This document shows, piece after piece, positions 1 through 8,410 of a DNA stretch of 64,000 nucleotides; positions within the stretch are counted from its first letter, which is position 1, and each line of letters starts with the position of its first letter. The position numbers and the translations under genes are program-made. Under the pieces are notes generated by a model. That model ran no database searches. It was not told the DNA's origin and saw only the letters and a list, made by a program, of their open reading frames with translations. The stretch comes from Hyphomicrobiales bacterium (GTDB lineage: Bacteria > Pseudomonadota > Alphaproteobacteria > Rhizobiales > Rhizobiaceae): positions 32,450 to 96,449 of the forward strand of contig UEIF01000049.1 of NCBI GenBank assembly GCA_900468805.1, in the 5' to 3' direction.

Positions 1-525
1 CTACCGAAGACGAGGCGCGCGTCACGGCCATGGATCACGGTGGTTCTCAATCTGACGCTCCTGGTTTCCATGGTCGCTCTCATGAGCACCAGTGTGCTCG
101 TTTCCCAATCGCTGTTCAGGCAGGTTGCCGTCGGCGGCGCGACCGCCCGCGAAATCCATATTCTCGCGGCTTACTGGTCGCTGGTCGTCGTAGCGCTTCA
201 CCTGGGACTGCACTGGTCGATCGTCATGAACGTGGCGCGCGCCATCCTGGGCATCTCAGGGAAGAATGCCACCCGCACTCTGGCGCTCAGGCTTGCGTCC
301 GTCGGCATTACCGTGCATGGCGTGCACAGTTCTTTCGAACTCGGGATATGGCCGCGGTTGCTCAACCTTCCAACCATGCAATTCTGGGATTTCAACGAGG
401 ACACGGTTGGCTTCTTCATTCACCTCGGGTCGCTCCTAGGTTCGTTCATCGTGCTAGGGCATTACACCATAGTTGCCATTGGCCTTCGCCCGCGGCGTAC
501 CGAGCCTGCGATGCACCCTAACTGA
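1..525 (+). CDS. DUF4405-like four-helix membrane protein, 5' end cut by window
   Basis: The reading frame is open to the first base, so the gene starts upstream; a GTG at 40 is only the first in-window start-like codon. About four hydrophobic segments are visible: one at the N-terminus after the RASRPWIT stretch, one around EIHILAAYWSLVVVALHL, a weaker one near LRLASVGITVHGV, and a last one near FFIHLGSLLGSFIVLGHYT. Histidines lie at the membrane edges, as in DUF4405 proteins, which resemble small b-type cytochromes of the inner membrane. Haem binding and any redox role are inference. The neighbour dinB is convergent, so there is no operon context inside the window. Confidence 0.6.
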   Translation, partial: LPKTRRASRPWITVVLNLTLLVSMVALMSTSVLVSQSLFRQVAVGGATAREIHILAAYWSLVVVALHLGLHWSIVMNVARAILGISGKNATRTLALRLASVGITVHGVHSSFELGIWPRLLNLPTMQFWDFNEDTVGFFIHLGSLLGSFIVLGHYTIVAIGLRPRRTEPAMHPN

Positions 526-591
526 CATGACTGCAATCGGCGCGATGCGTATCCGGGTTCCGATCCAAATAAGCTGGCGGATATTCGTCCG

Positions 592-1689
592 TTACAATTC
601 GAGATCAAGCTGGGCCTGCTGGTGCGTATTGCCGGCTCCTGCGCCTGTCAGCGAAGAAAGCGTCACGCCGAGCAGGCGCACAGGGCGCTTGAACGGATAG
701 ACGGTCGCAAGAAGTGCTGATGATGCGTCGAGGATTTCAGCCACGTTGGCGAACGGGATTGCCTCCGTTCGACTGCGCGTTGCCTGGGTGAAGTCCGAAT
801 ATTTGATTTTCACGGTCACCGTCTTGCCGCCGATGCCCTGCGCCTCGCAGTAGCGCCAGACCTTTTCGGCAAGCGGCCTCAGTTCTGCGTTGGCAAGATC
901 GAGATCGATGATGTCTTCGATAAAGGTGTCCTCGGCACCGACGGATTTTCTGATCCGATCGGGCTTGACCTGTCGCTCGTCGATGCCGCGGGCAATGCCA
1001 TAAAAATATGGTCCTGACTTCCCGAAATGCTCCTGCAGGAAAGCAAGCGATTTCGATTTAAGATCGGCGCCGGTCTCGATCCCGTATTTCCGCATACGCT
1101 CGGCGGTGGCTGGCCCCACGCCATGGAATTTATTGATCCGGAGGGCCTCGACAAATGCTGGCCCGTTCTTGGGCGTGATGACGGCCTGACCATTAGGCTT
1201 GTTGAGGTCGCTCGCCATCTTGGCCAGGAACTTGTTGTAGGAAATCCCGGCCGACGCGTTGAGGCCGGTGACCTGCTTGATCTTTGCACGGATCTCCAGT
1301 GCAATCTCGCTGGCGATCTCCATGCCCTTGAGATTTTCGGTGACGTCGAGGTAGGCCTCGTCGAGGGATAGCGGCTCGATCAGCGGCGTGTATTCCGCAA
1401 AAATCTCACGGATCTGTTGGGACACTGCCTTGTAGATGTCAAAACGCGGCGGCACGAAAATCAGATCCGGGCATTTGCGCTTGGCGGTTACCGAGGGCAT
1501 CGCCGAGTGAACACCGAATTTGCGCGCTTCGTAGCTCGCCGCCGCCACCACGCCGCGGGCGGCCGATCCACCGACGGCAATCGGTTTGCCGCGCAATTCC
1601 GGGTTATCGCGTTGCTCAACCGACGCATAAAACGCGTCCATGTCGACATGCACGATTTTTCGGACGGGGGATGAGCTCATGTTGTTCAT
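592..1689 (-). CDS. dinB: DNA polymerase IV (Y-family translesion polymerase)
   Basis: About 365 residues, normal for DinB. The first catalytic Asp is D16 in the HVDMDAFYASVE motif, with Y21 at the steric-gate position; the second acidic pair is D110-E111 in SLDEAYLDV. Helix-hairpin-helix thumb sequence follows (KFHGVGPATAERMRKYG), then the little-finger domain, and the protein ends in QLDLEL, a good beta-clamp binding motif. The frame stays open to a TTG at 1734, but homologues begin close to the MNNMSSSPVRK position, so I place the start at the ATG at 1689; the ATG at 1680 is also possible. It copies past lesions at the replication fork. I see no clear alphaproteobacterial LexA box upstream. 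Confidence 0.95.
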   Translation of the reverse strand: MNNMSSSPVRKIVHVDMDAFYASVEQRDNPELRGKPIAVGGSAARGVVAAASYEARKFGVHSAMPSVTAKRKCPDLIFVPPRFDIYKAVSQQIREIFAEYTPLIEPLSLDEAYLDVTENLKGMEIASEIALEIRAKIKQVTGLNASAGISYNKFLAKMASDLNKPNGQAVITPKNGPAFVEALRINKFHGVGPATAERMRKYGIETGADLKSKSLAFLQEHFGKSGPYFYGIARGIDERQVKPDRIRKSVGAEDTFIEDIIDLDLANAELRPLAEKVWRYCEAQGIGGKTVTVKIKYSDFTQATRSRTEAIPFANVAEILDASSALLATVYPFKRPVRLLGVTLSSLTGAGAGNTHQQAQLDLEL

Positions 1690-2015
1690 GGCGGCTTCAG
1701 CGATCGGAGCGGCATTTATATCATGCAGAAACAAAAAGAGAACATAGCAGGCTTTGCTGCGATTTCAACGATTTCGATGTGGCGGTTGCCGCGCCGCTAC
1801 CGGCCGCCGAAGGCCTTTTCGTTCTGTCAATATCAGCCTCAGCAGTCGGACGTCGGCGTCGCCCTGTGCGTGCTCTAACGTTGGCGGGCCGGCAGGACAG
1901 CTGGCGCGATCACCCGATAGGGTTAGCGCGGTACGTATTGTAGAATGTGCGGATATACGCATAATTTCTGCGGCTGGCACTGCCAGGCAAGATCGTCGAG
2001 GCTCTGGGGGATCCC

Positions 2016-3038
2016 ATGGAAACAATCGTCGAAGACGCCCATGCTGGCGTAGTGTCGCCCGAACTCGTAGTTGACGCACTATTTGCGTGCCGAAAGACTG
2101 CAGCGATCAGGGCGGCCATCGAGCTCGATCTCTTTACTCACATCGGCGAGGGCAAAACGGCAGCATTGCTGGCATCGGCAACAAGCGCCTCGGAGCGTGG
2201 GGTGCGTATCCTGTGCGACTACCTCGTGGTACATGGTTTCCTGACGAAGGAGAGCGGACAGTACCGAATGACGCCCTCGACCAGAATGTTCCTCGATCGC
2301 AATTCGCCGGCCTATATGGGCTCTGCCGTCGAGTTCGTCGCTGCACCCGAAATACTGGATAATTTTCTGCGCGATCCGGCCGCCGCCGTGCGAAACGGTG
2401 GTTCGGCCGGGCTTGCGAACATGTCCCCAGACAACCCCGTTTGGGTGAAGTTTGCGCGCGGCATGGGCTCGTTTACCGGGCTCAGCGCCAAAATACTGGC
2501 TGGCGAAATCTCCGGCTGGCAGAGCCCTCCCAAAAAGGTTTTGGACATCGCTGCAGGTCCAGGCGTTTTCGGGATCGAAATTGCGAAGGCCTTTCCATCG
2601 GCGGAGATCGTCGCCGTCGACTGGGCTGCGGTGTTGGAGCTGTCGCGGCAGAATGCGAAAAAAGCCGGCGTGGCGGACCGGTACCGGACGATCGCCGGCA
2701 GCGCCTTCGATGTGGAATGGGGCACGGGTTATGATCTCGTCCTGCTTCCGAATTTTCTGCACCACTTCGATTTGCCGACATGTGCCCAACTGTTACGAAA
2801 GATCATCTCGAGCCTGGCAGAGGATGGTCGGATCGTTGCGGTCGATTTCGTGCCGAACGAAGACGGCGTGTCGCCGCCTTTTCCCGCGGCCTTCTCCTGG
2901 GAGATGCTTGTCGGCACGCCGGCGGGCCAGGCCTATACGCAAAGTGAGCTGACCGAAATGGCAAGACTGGCTGGCCTTGCCGGCGTCATGGTCAAACCGA
3001 TGCCGCCAACTCCGGCAAGCCTCATTCTCTTCGAATAG
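2016..3038 (+). CDS. SAM-dependent O-methyltransferase-like protein
   Basis: A 340-residue protein with the layout of acetylserotonin/hydroxyneurosporene-type class I methyltransferases: an N-terminal winged-helix dimerisation domain (about residues 15-95, ending TKESGQYRMTPSTRMFL) and a C-terminal Rossmann domain with the SAM motif VLDIAAGPGVFG near residue 175, an acidic strand end at IVAVDW and a later LPNFLHHF motif. The substrate cannot be read from the sequence; relatives methylate small hydroxylated molecules. It stands alone, and its 3' end overlaps the convergent hydrolase gene by 17 bases. No enzyme partner gene is adjacent. Confidence 0.8.
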   Translation: METIVEDAHAGVVSPELVVDALFACRKTAAIRAAIELDLFTHIGEGKTAALLASATSASERGVRILCDYLVVHGFLTKESGQYRMTPSTRMFLDRNSPAYMGSAVEFVAAPEILDNFLRDPAAAVRNGGSAGLANMSPDNPVWVKFARGMGSFTGLSAKILAGEISGWQSPPKKVLDIAAGPGVFGIEIAKAFPSAEIVAVDWAAVLELSRQNAKKAGVADRYRTIAGSAFDVEWGTGYDLVLLPNFLHHFDLPTCAQLLRKIISSLAEDGRIVAVDFVPNEDGVSPPFPAAFSWEMLVGTPAGQAYTQSELTEMARLAGLAGVMVKPMPPTPASLILFE

Positions 3039-4785
3039 CCGATCGACCGCCGCCTGCGTCGTGCAACCCGGCCAGTGATGCCGCTATCGGATAGGCTGCG
3101 GTCACGACCGGCAGGACGAGCCGGCTTGGATAGCAGGTCCCGGAAAAGATGCGCTGCTCGGCCGTCGCGAAATCCGATTGCCTCGCAAGAGTGGAAGCGA
3201 TGCCAGACTGCGGATTGCGATCGAAACGCGGGAAGTTCGAGGAGGCGATCTGCAGCCGTAGCCGATGCCCCTTCTTCAGCAAGCGGCTCATATGTCCGAG
3301 GCGGATGGAGATCTCCTGAGGTTCGTCGCTCGCTTCGCTTCGGTTCCATCGCAGGATCCCATCGACAATGCCGACGCTTTTTCCATCCGAATCGACCTCG
3401 CACAGCTTGGCCGTCCAGTCACAGGTCATGGCCGAAGTCGTGACCCAGAGGCTCGCCGTCACCAGCCCCGTCACCTCCAGATCGTCGCGAAGTGGATGAC
3501 CGGTAAAGACCAGGACGTCTTCTCGTGTCTCAATCCCCGTCTGATCGCGCGGTCCTGAATTGCGGCCAAGAAGCAGGCCGGGCAGAAATGTCGCACCGCC
3601 AATGCTCGGCACCGGGGTCGACGGATCGGACATGTAGGTGCTGGTCGCTTTCGCACCCGGTGCCGTACCCAGCGCGCCTCGGCTGCAATCGAGAAAATGC
3701 GGTACGGCGATCGTATCAGGAAGCGGCCAGTCGGGAGCAGCGTGCCAGCTGTTGGAACCCGAACGGAAATATCGGACCATCGGCGATCTCGGTTGGCGGC
3801 CCTGGAGAACGCTGTCGAAAAAATCCAGGTTCTCTTCCGCAAGGTCGACGCTTGATGCAGCATAGCCGAGCCACTCTTCGCCCTGCCAGTCGCTTGGATT
3901 GCCATGAGACCAAGGGCCGATGATGAGCCGGTCCGGCATCTGGCTGTTGCCCGCCCAGCGCGATTTCGCCTGTTCAAAAAGCTCGATAGAACCTTCCAGG
4001 AAGAGGTCGTTCCACCCGGCGACGACGAGCATCGCGGTGTGGTTTGTTTGGGTCCAGTCGAGCCGGTCAGTTCCGGGCCTGCTGTCGACCGCCTGCGGAT
4101 CGAACCAGTCGCGAACGTAGGGTGCAAGCTCTGTGATCGCTTCATCGAGGATTGGCAGCCTCGCGAATGCCGCAGCAGGATCTCGCTGCAAAAGTTCGAG
4201 CAACGCCTGCACACGGTCGCGCATATCGGCTGGCATCGCCGCCATTCGATGCTGGATATGATCGGCCCCAAGCGACTCGATCACCCACAGCAGCAGAAAT
4301 GCAAGTTCGAGGGCACCGCCGCGATACATCCATGTTTCGCCGTGGCGTGCGGTCGTCAGTTGCGGCGCAATCGCCGCCAGCCCCACGGGATCCTCTTGGA
4401 GCGCCAGCACCTGCGTTGCGCCGACATACGACGCCCCGAACATTGCGACCTTTCCGTTGCAGAAGGACTGGCGTCGCAGCCATTCGATCGTGTCGGCACT
4501 GTCACGTCCTTCGAATTTGAAGGGAACGAAATCGCCGTCCGACTGATAGCGGCCCCGCGTATCCTGGACCGCGATCGCATAACCCCGGCGTAGCGCCGTC
4601 TGGAATTCCAGGGCGGAAATATATTGCGAGCCGAAGGGCGTTTCCTTGCGATAGGGAGTGCGTTGCAGAAGCACCGGGCAGGCGCCGTCCGTCGCGGGAA
4701 GCCAGATATCGGTCTTCAGGATCACGCCGTCACGCATTGCCACATCGACATTGTCGAGCAGCCTGAACGTTGCCTGTTTCGTCAT
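3022..4785 (-). CDS. CocE/NonD-family serine hydrolase (X-Pro dipeptidyl-peptidase fold)
   Basis: 587 residues, the usual length of cocaine-esterase/glutaryl-7-ACA-acylase relatives. The alpha/beta hydrolase core carries the nucleophile in MFGASYVG (S119), with likely acid and base in VAGWNDLF and GPWSHGNPSD, followed by the C-terminal jelly-roll domain (VTGLVTASLWVTTSAMTCDWTAK region). No signal peptide, so cytoplasmic. It is the last gene of a minus-strand operon, starting 6 bases after the permease stop, which suggests it hydrolyses an ester or amide in whatever the transporter brings in. The family is broad, so the substrate is unknown. Confidence 0.85.
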   Translation of the reverse strand: MTKQATFRLLDNVDVAMRDGVILKTDIWLPATDGACPVLLQRTPYRKETPFGSQYISALEFQTALRRGYAIAVQDTRGRYQSDGDFVPFKFEGRDSADTIEWLRRQSFCNGKVAMFGASYVGATQVLALQEDPVGLAAIAPQLTTARHGETWMYRGGALELAFLLLWVIESLGADHIQHRMAAMPADMRDRVQALLELLQRDPAAAFARLPILDEAITELAPYVRDWFDPQAVDSRPGTDRLDWTQTNHTAMLVVAGWNDLFLEGSIELFEQAKSRWAGNSQMPDRLIIGPWSHGNPSDWQGEEWLGYAASSVDLAEENLDFFDSVLQGRQPRSPMVRYFRSGSNSWHAAPDWPLPDTIAVPHFLDCSRGALGTAPGAKATSTYMSDPSTPVPSIGGATFLPGLLLGRNSGPRDQTGIETREDVLVFTGHPLRDDLEVTGLVTASLWVTTSAMTCDWTAKLCEVDSDGKSVGIVDGILRWNRSEASDEPQEISIRLGHMSRLLKKGHRLRLQIASSNFPRFDRNPQSGIASTLARQSDFATAEQRIFSGTCYPSRLVLPVVTAAYPIAASLAGLHDAGGGRSAIRRE

Positions 4786-4791
4786 GGTTCC

Positions 4792-5799
4792 TCAGCGCCT
4801 TCCGACGAGCCGCTGCCGTAACTGGTCAAAGGATACGGCAAGAATGAGCAGAATGCCGGTAGCAGCTTGCTGCCAGGAAGAATTGATGTTCATCAGCGTC
4901 AGGCCATTGTTCAAGACACCGACGATCAGCAGGCCGATCACCGTGCCGAACATCGTTCCGGTGCCGCCCTTCAACGATGTTCCACCGAGAATGACGGCGG
5001 TGACAACCGCGAGTTCCAGACCTAGGCCGGTCGTGCCGGATGTCGAGCCAAGCTGCGAGGCACTCATCAGTCCCCCGAGCCCGATGAAAGCGCCCGATAA
5101 CAGGAAACTTGAGAAGACCACGCGCTTTGTCTTGATACCAACCAGGCGCGCTGCATTTTCATTGGCGCCGATCGCATAAATGGACCGGCCGAACACGGTG
5201 CGCTTGAGGACGATGCCGATCACGATCGCCACGAGAATGAAGACCAGCGCCGACAGCGGGATATTGAAGAGGGGGCGCCAGATTGCCCAATCGAAATTGG
5301 CGATCAGCAGGTTCTTGCCGCCGCCGATCGACTGGGTCAGTCCTCGGAAGATTGCCAGCGTTCCGAGCGTGGTGATCAGCGCATTAACGCCGATTTTTGT
5401 GACCAGAAAGCCGTTGATCACGCCGATGCCCATGCCGACGACCAGCGCGAGGGCACTTGCCGGCACGATGCCGATACTGTTGACGGTCAGGGCCATGACA
5501 AGCGCCACGAAGGCAACACCGCTGCCGACCGACAGATCGAACTGGCCGGCGATCAGCAGCATCGTTCCGCCGGCAGCGAGCACGCCAGTTATGGACAGCG
5601 CGGTGATCACGTTGACCCAGTTGCCCCAAGTCAGGAAATAGGGCGAGCTCAACGAAAAGAAGACGATTTCCGCGATCAGGAAGGCGAGAAGGGCCGCCGA
5701 TTCCGGTGTCTTGCGAAAGAAGCTGGCCTTGTCACCATTCGCGTCAGTGTCCGCCATGGTTGTCATGGCCTCGGTTTGAAGCTTGTCATGCATGGACAC
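4792..5799 (-). CDS. Ribose-type sugar ABC transporter permease
   Basis: 335 residues with 8-10 hydrophobic segments and the BPD_transp_2 signatures of RbsC-like permeases: GQFDLSVGSGVAFVALV, the GVNALITTLGTLAIFRGLT helix and the GANENAARLVGIKTKR cytoplasmic loop, then the VILGGTSLKGGTGTMFGT segment. It forms the membrane channel of a CUT2-type importer with the two genes upstream. The start overlaps the end of the ATPase gene by 14 bases; another ATG lies 11 codons further in (the METMTTMADTD-like region), so the exact start is open. Transcribed with the isomerase-like, binding-protein and ATPase genes. Confidence 0.92.
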   Translation of the reverse strand: MSMHDKLQTEAMTTMADTDANGDKASFFRKTPESAALLAFLIAEIVFFSLSSPYFLTWGNWVNVITALSITGVLAAGGTMLLIAGQFDLSVGSGVAFVALVMALTVNSIGIVPASALALVVGMGIGVINGFLVTKIGVNALITTLGTLAIFRGLTQSIGGGKNLLIANFDWAIWRPLFNIPLSALVFILVAIVIGIVLKRTVFGRSIYAIGANENAARLVGIKTKRVVFSSFLLSGAFIGLGGLMSASQLGSTSGTTGLGLELAVVTAVILGGTSLKGGTGTMFGTVIGLLIVGVLNNGLTLMNINSSWQQAATGILLILAVSFDQLRQRLVGRR

Positions 5800-7285
5800 C
5801 GCCTCCTGCGGCCTCTGTCAGGGTTTCGGTCGAAATACGCTCATGCGGAATTTCCGCGATCAACTGTCCGCGCACGAGCACCAGCGCGCGGCTGGCGACC
5901 GCATTGATGTCTTCATAGTCGGAGGTCGCGATGATGATGGCATGGCCCTTGACCGTAAGTTCCGCCAGCACACGATAGATCTCCTGGCGGGCGCCGACAT
6001 CGACCCCGCGCGTCGGCTCCGTCAAGACAAGGATTTTCGAACCCGCCTCAAGCCAGCGGCCGAGCAACACCTTCTGCTGATTGCCGCCTGACAATTCGGT
6101 AATCGTCTGGCTGCCGGACGCGTCCGCCTTTACACGCAGCTCCCGGTGCCATCTGGAATAGGCTGCGCGTAGCCGATCGCCGCTCAGCATGCCGTAACGC
6201 GCCAGCCGCGACCAGCTCGGTGCGGACAGGTTTTCGGCGAGCGTCATGGTGCGCAGAAGCCCCTCGCTTGCCCGATCGGCCGGCAAATGGCCGATGGACG
6301 CCGCGATCGCCTCGGCGGGGTGACGAAAGCGCACCGACTTGCCATTGACGATCAGCGTGCCTTGATCGAACGCGCGTGCACCGACCAGCGATGCGGCGAG
6401 CTCCTGAACGCCGGAGCCGACTTTGCCATACATGCCGAGGATCTCGCCGGGGCACAGCGAGAAGGAGATATTCGAAAAGGCATCGGAGGCGAGACGATCG
6501 GCCTCAAGCACCGGCTGTGCGACTGAGGAGGGGGCGGCAAGTGCGTGGCGCGCATGGGCAACCGCCCGCCCGACCATCGCTTCGATCACCTGTTCCTGGC
6601 TGACCTCGCTGGTTGGACGATCGAGCGAAACGCGGCCGTCGCGCAGCACGCAGACACGATCGGCCAGGGCAAAGACCTCGTCGAGCCGGTGGGTGATATA
6701 GAGAATAGCGGTTCCGCGTTCGGCCAGACGCCGGATCAGCTGAAAGAGCTTACGCGCCTCAGCGTCCGATAGGGCAGCCGTCGCCTCGTCGAAGATGATG
6801 CATTTCGAGGTGCCGATCGTTGCGCGGGCGATTTCGATGATCTGCCGCTCGCCGAGCCTGAGGTTTGCCACTTTCGCCGTCAAAGGCAAGTCGGCACCGA
6901 GAAGATCGAGCGCTTCGCGTGCCATCGACTGCATCGCCCGGCGATCAAGAAGGCCGCCCCTGGTCGGCCACGCGCCAAGCAGGATATTTTCCGCAACCGT
7001 CAGGGTCGGGGCATCGGCAATCTCCTGGGCGATCAGTCTTATGCCGGCATCCCTTGCATCACTCACGCCATGGAAGGATGCTGCCTTGCCGTCCACGGCT
7101 ATTGTGCCATCGTCCGGCCGGTGATCACCGGCCAGAATGCGCACGAAGGTGGATTTACCGGCACCGTTTTCCCCGAGCAGGGCGGTGATCGTCCCGCCCG
7201 CAAGATCGAGGTCCACGCCATGCAGGACCTCGACGGAGCCGAACGATTTCCGGATGCCGCGCACGGCAAGGAAGTCGGTGGTCAT
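5786..7285 (-). CDS. Sugar ABC transporter ATPase, two nucleotide-binding domains (RbsA type)
   Basis: 499 residues, two tandem ATPase domains typical of the RbsA/MglA class. Domain 1 has a canonical Walker A (GENGAGKST) and Walker B (CIIFDEATAAL) but a divergent signature (LRLGERQ). Domain 2 has the degenerate Walker A usual for this class (GKVGSGVQELA) and a normal signature (ELSGGNQQKV) with Walker B ILVLTEPTRGVD. It powers import by the neighbouring permease. Its start overlaps the stop of the binding-protein gene by 4 bases, which implies translational coupling. Confidence 0.93.
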   Translation of the reverse strand: MTTDFLAVRGIRKSFGSVEVLHGVDLDLAGGTITALLGENGAGKSTFVRILAGDHRPDDGTIAVDGKAASFHGVSDARDAGIRLIAQEIADAPTLTVAENILLGAWPTRGGLLDRRAMQSMAREALDLLGADLPLTAKVANLRLGERQIIEIARATIGTSKCIIFDEATAALSDAEARKLFQLIRRLAERGTAILYITHRLDEVFALADRVCVLRDGRVSLDRPTSEVSQEQVIEAMVGRAVAHARHALAAPSSVAQPVLEADRLASDAFSNISFSLCPGEILGMYGKVGSGVQELAASLVGARAFDQGTLIVNGKSVRFRHPAEAIAASIGHLPADRASEGLLRTMTLAENLSAPSWSRLARYGMLSGDRLRAAYSRWHRELRVKADASGSQTITELSGGNQQKVLLGRWLEAGSKILVLTEPTRGVDVGARQEIYRVLAELTVKGHAIIIATSDYEDINAVASRALVLVRGQLIAEIPHERISTETLTEAAGGGVHA

Positions 7286-8343
7286 TTGCAGGCATACTCC
7301 GGATAGACCTTGGCGATATTTTCAGGCGTGATCAGCTCGTGCGGAACCAGGATCTGGCTGTTGATCTTCCCGCCTTTGATGGCCTTGACAAGATTGGGCA
7401 CGATCAGGTTCGCATAACGCTCGGGAAAATAGGCGGCTGTCGCGATGAAATGCGGAGCGGTCCAGATCTGGCAATTGTCCGGATCAAAATTCTGAACGCC
7501 AAGATAGAGGTCCTGATTTCGTCCCTGCGTGCGCGCCGCGGCAAGAGCAGCGGTGATGACGTCTTCGTTGATGCCGACGGTGATGATCTTGCCGGCACCG
7601 GGCAGGGCAGTCAGGGTGTCGGTAAACTGGCGCTGTGCAGCGTCGGCCTGGCCGCCGGCACCGGTGTCGATGATGCGCAGGTTCTGAACCGGTCCGCAGA
7701 CGGCTTCGAAGGCCTTGCGGATGCCGCCCATGCGCTGGTCGTTGACGACGCCGACGGCGGTCGATTCCAGCGAGACGAAGGCATCGTATTCGCAGTTGAA
7801 GTTCTTTGCGAAATACATGCCGAGTTCGTGGCCGACGATCTCGCCTGCGTAGGAATTGGCAGCGCCGACGAAGGCGGTCTGGCAGGGCTTCTGTTCGATA
7901 TCGATCGCAATGACCGGAACCTGCGGTCCCTCGGCACAAATGTTGGCTGCCGCTGCCGCGTCCGCCTGGAAGGTGACGAGGCCATTGACGTTCTGCGTCT
8001 TGAATTGACGAACGCAGGACAGCGCCGTTGCTGCATCCATCTTGGAATCGCAGGTCACGAGTTTGAAGCCGGCAGTCTCCGCCGCCTTTTCCATACCGCG
8101 CTGCAGCGCATCGGTGAAGGGAACGCCGAGGATGAGTTGCGTGAAGCCGATCGTCAGATCCTTGGCGCTGCCCGGTTCAATCGGCTCGAACTTTGCCACC
8201 TCGGCCGGCGGCGTCGGTGCGGGAGCGTCGAGATGAATTTCGGCGGCATGTGCCGTCTGGCCTGCCAGAGCAAGGACGGCTGCGATCAGCAGTCCTTTGA
8301 AGCCGCGTCCGCGGACTGGGTCTTTCGAATTCCATGTTGGCAT
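7282..8343 (-). CDS. Periplasmic sugar-binding protein of ABC transporter
   Basis: 353 residues. A secretion signal is visible: basic start, hydrophobic run GLLIAAVLALAGQTAHA, likely cleavage after HAA. The mature part has the type I periplasmic-binding fold of the RbsB/LacI-like family (IGFTQLILGVPFTDALQRGM, then an inner strand IDIEQKPCQTAFVGAANS and a late ITVGINED motif). The start at 8343 has a strong ribosome site, AGGAGG, 8 bases upstream. It should define the transporter's specificity. The ligand is unknown; the isomerase-like gene just upstream hints at a sugar. Confidence 0.9.
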   Translation of the reverse strand: MPTWNSKDPVRGRGFKGLLIAAVLALAGQTAHAAEIHLDAPAPTPPAEVAKFEPIEPGSAKDLTIGFTQLILGVPFTDALQRGMEKAAETAGFKLVTCDSKMDAATALSCVRQFKTQNVNGLVTFQADAAAAANICAEGPQVPVIAIDIEQKPCQTAFVGAANSYAGEIVGHELGMYFAKNFNCEYDAFVSLESTAVGVVNDQRMGGIRKAFEAVCGPVQNLRIIDTGAGGQADAAQRQFTDTLTALPGAGKIITVGINEDVITAALAAARTQGRNQDLYLGVQNFDPDNCQIWTAPHFIATAAYFPERYANLIVPNLVKAIKGGKINSQILVPHELITPENIAKVYPEYACK

Positions 8344-8410
8344 GTCAGGTCCTCCTCACCTGTTGATCTGTTGTTGACCGGGGCGACACCCAGCCTATGC
8401 ACGAGACTGT

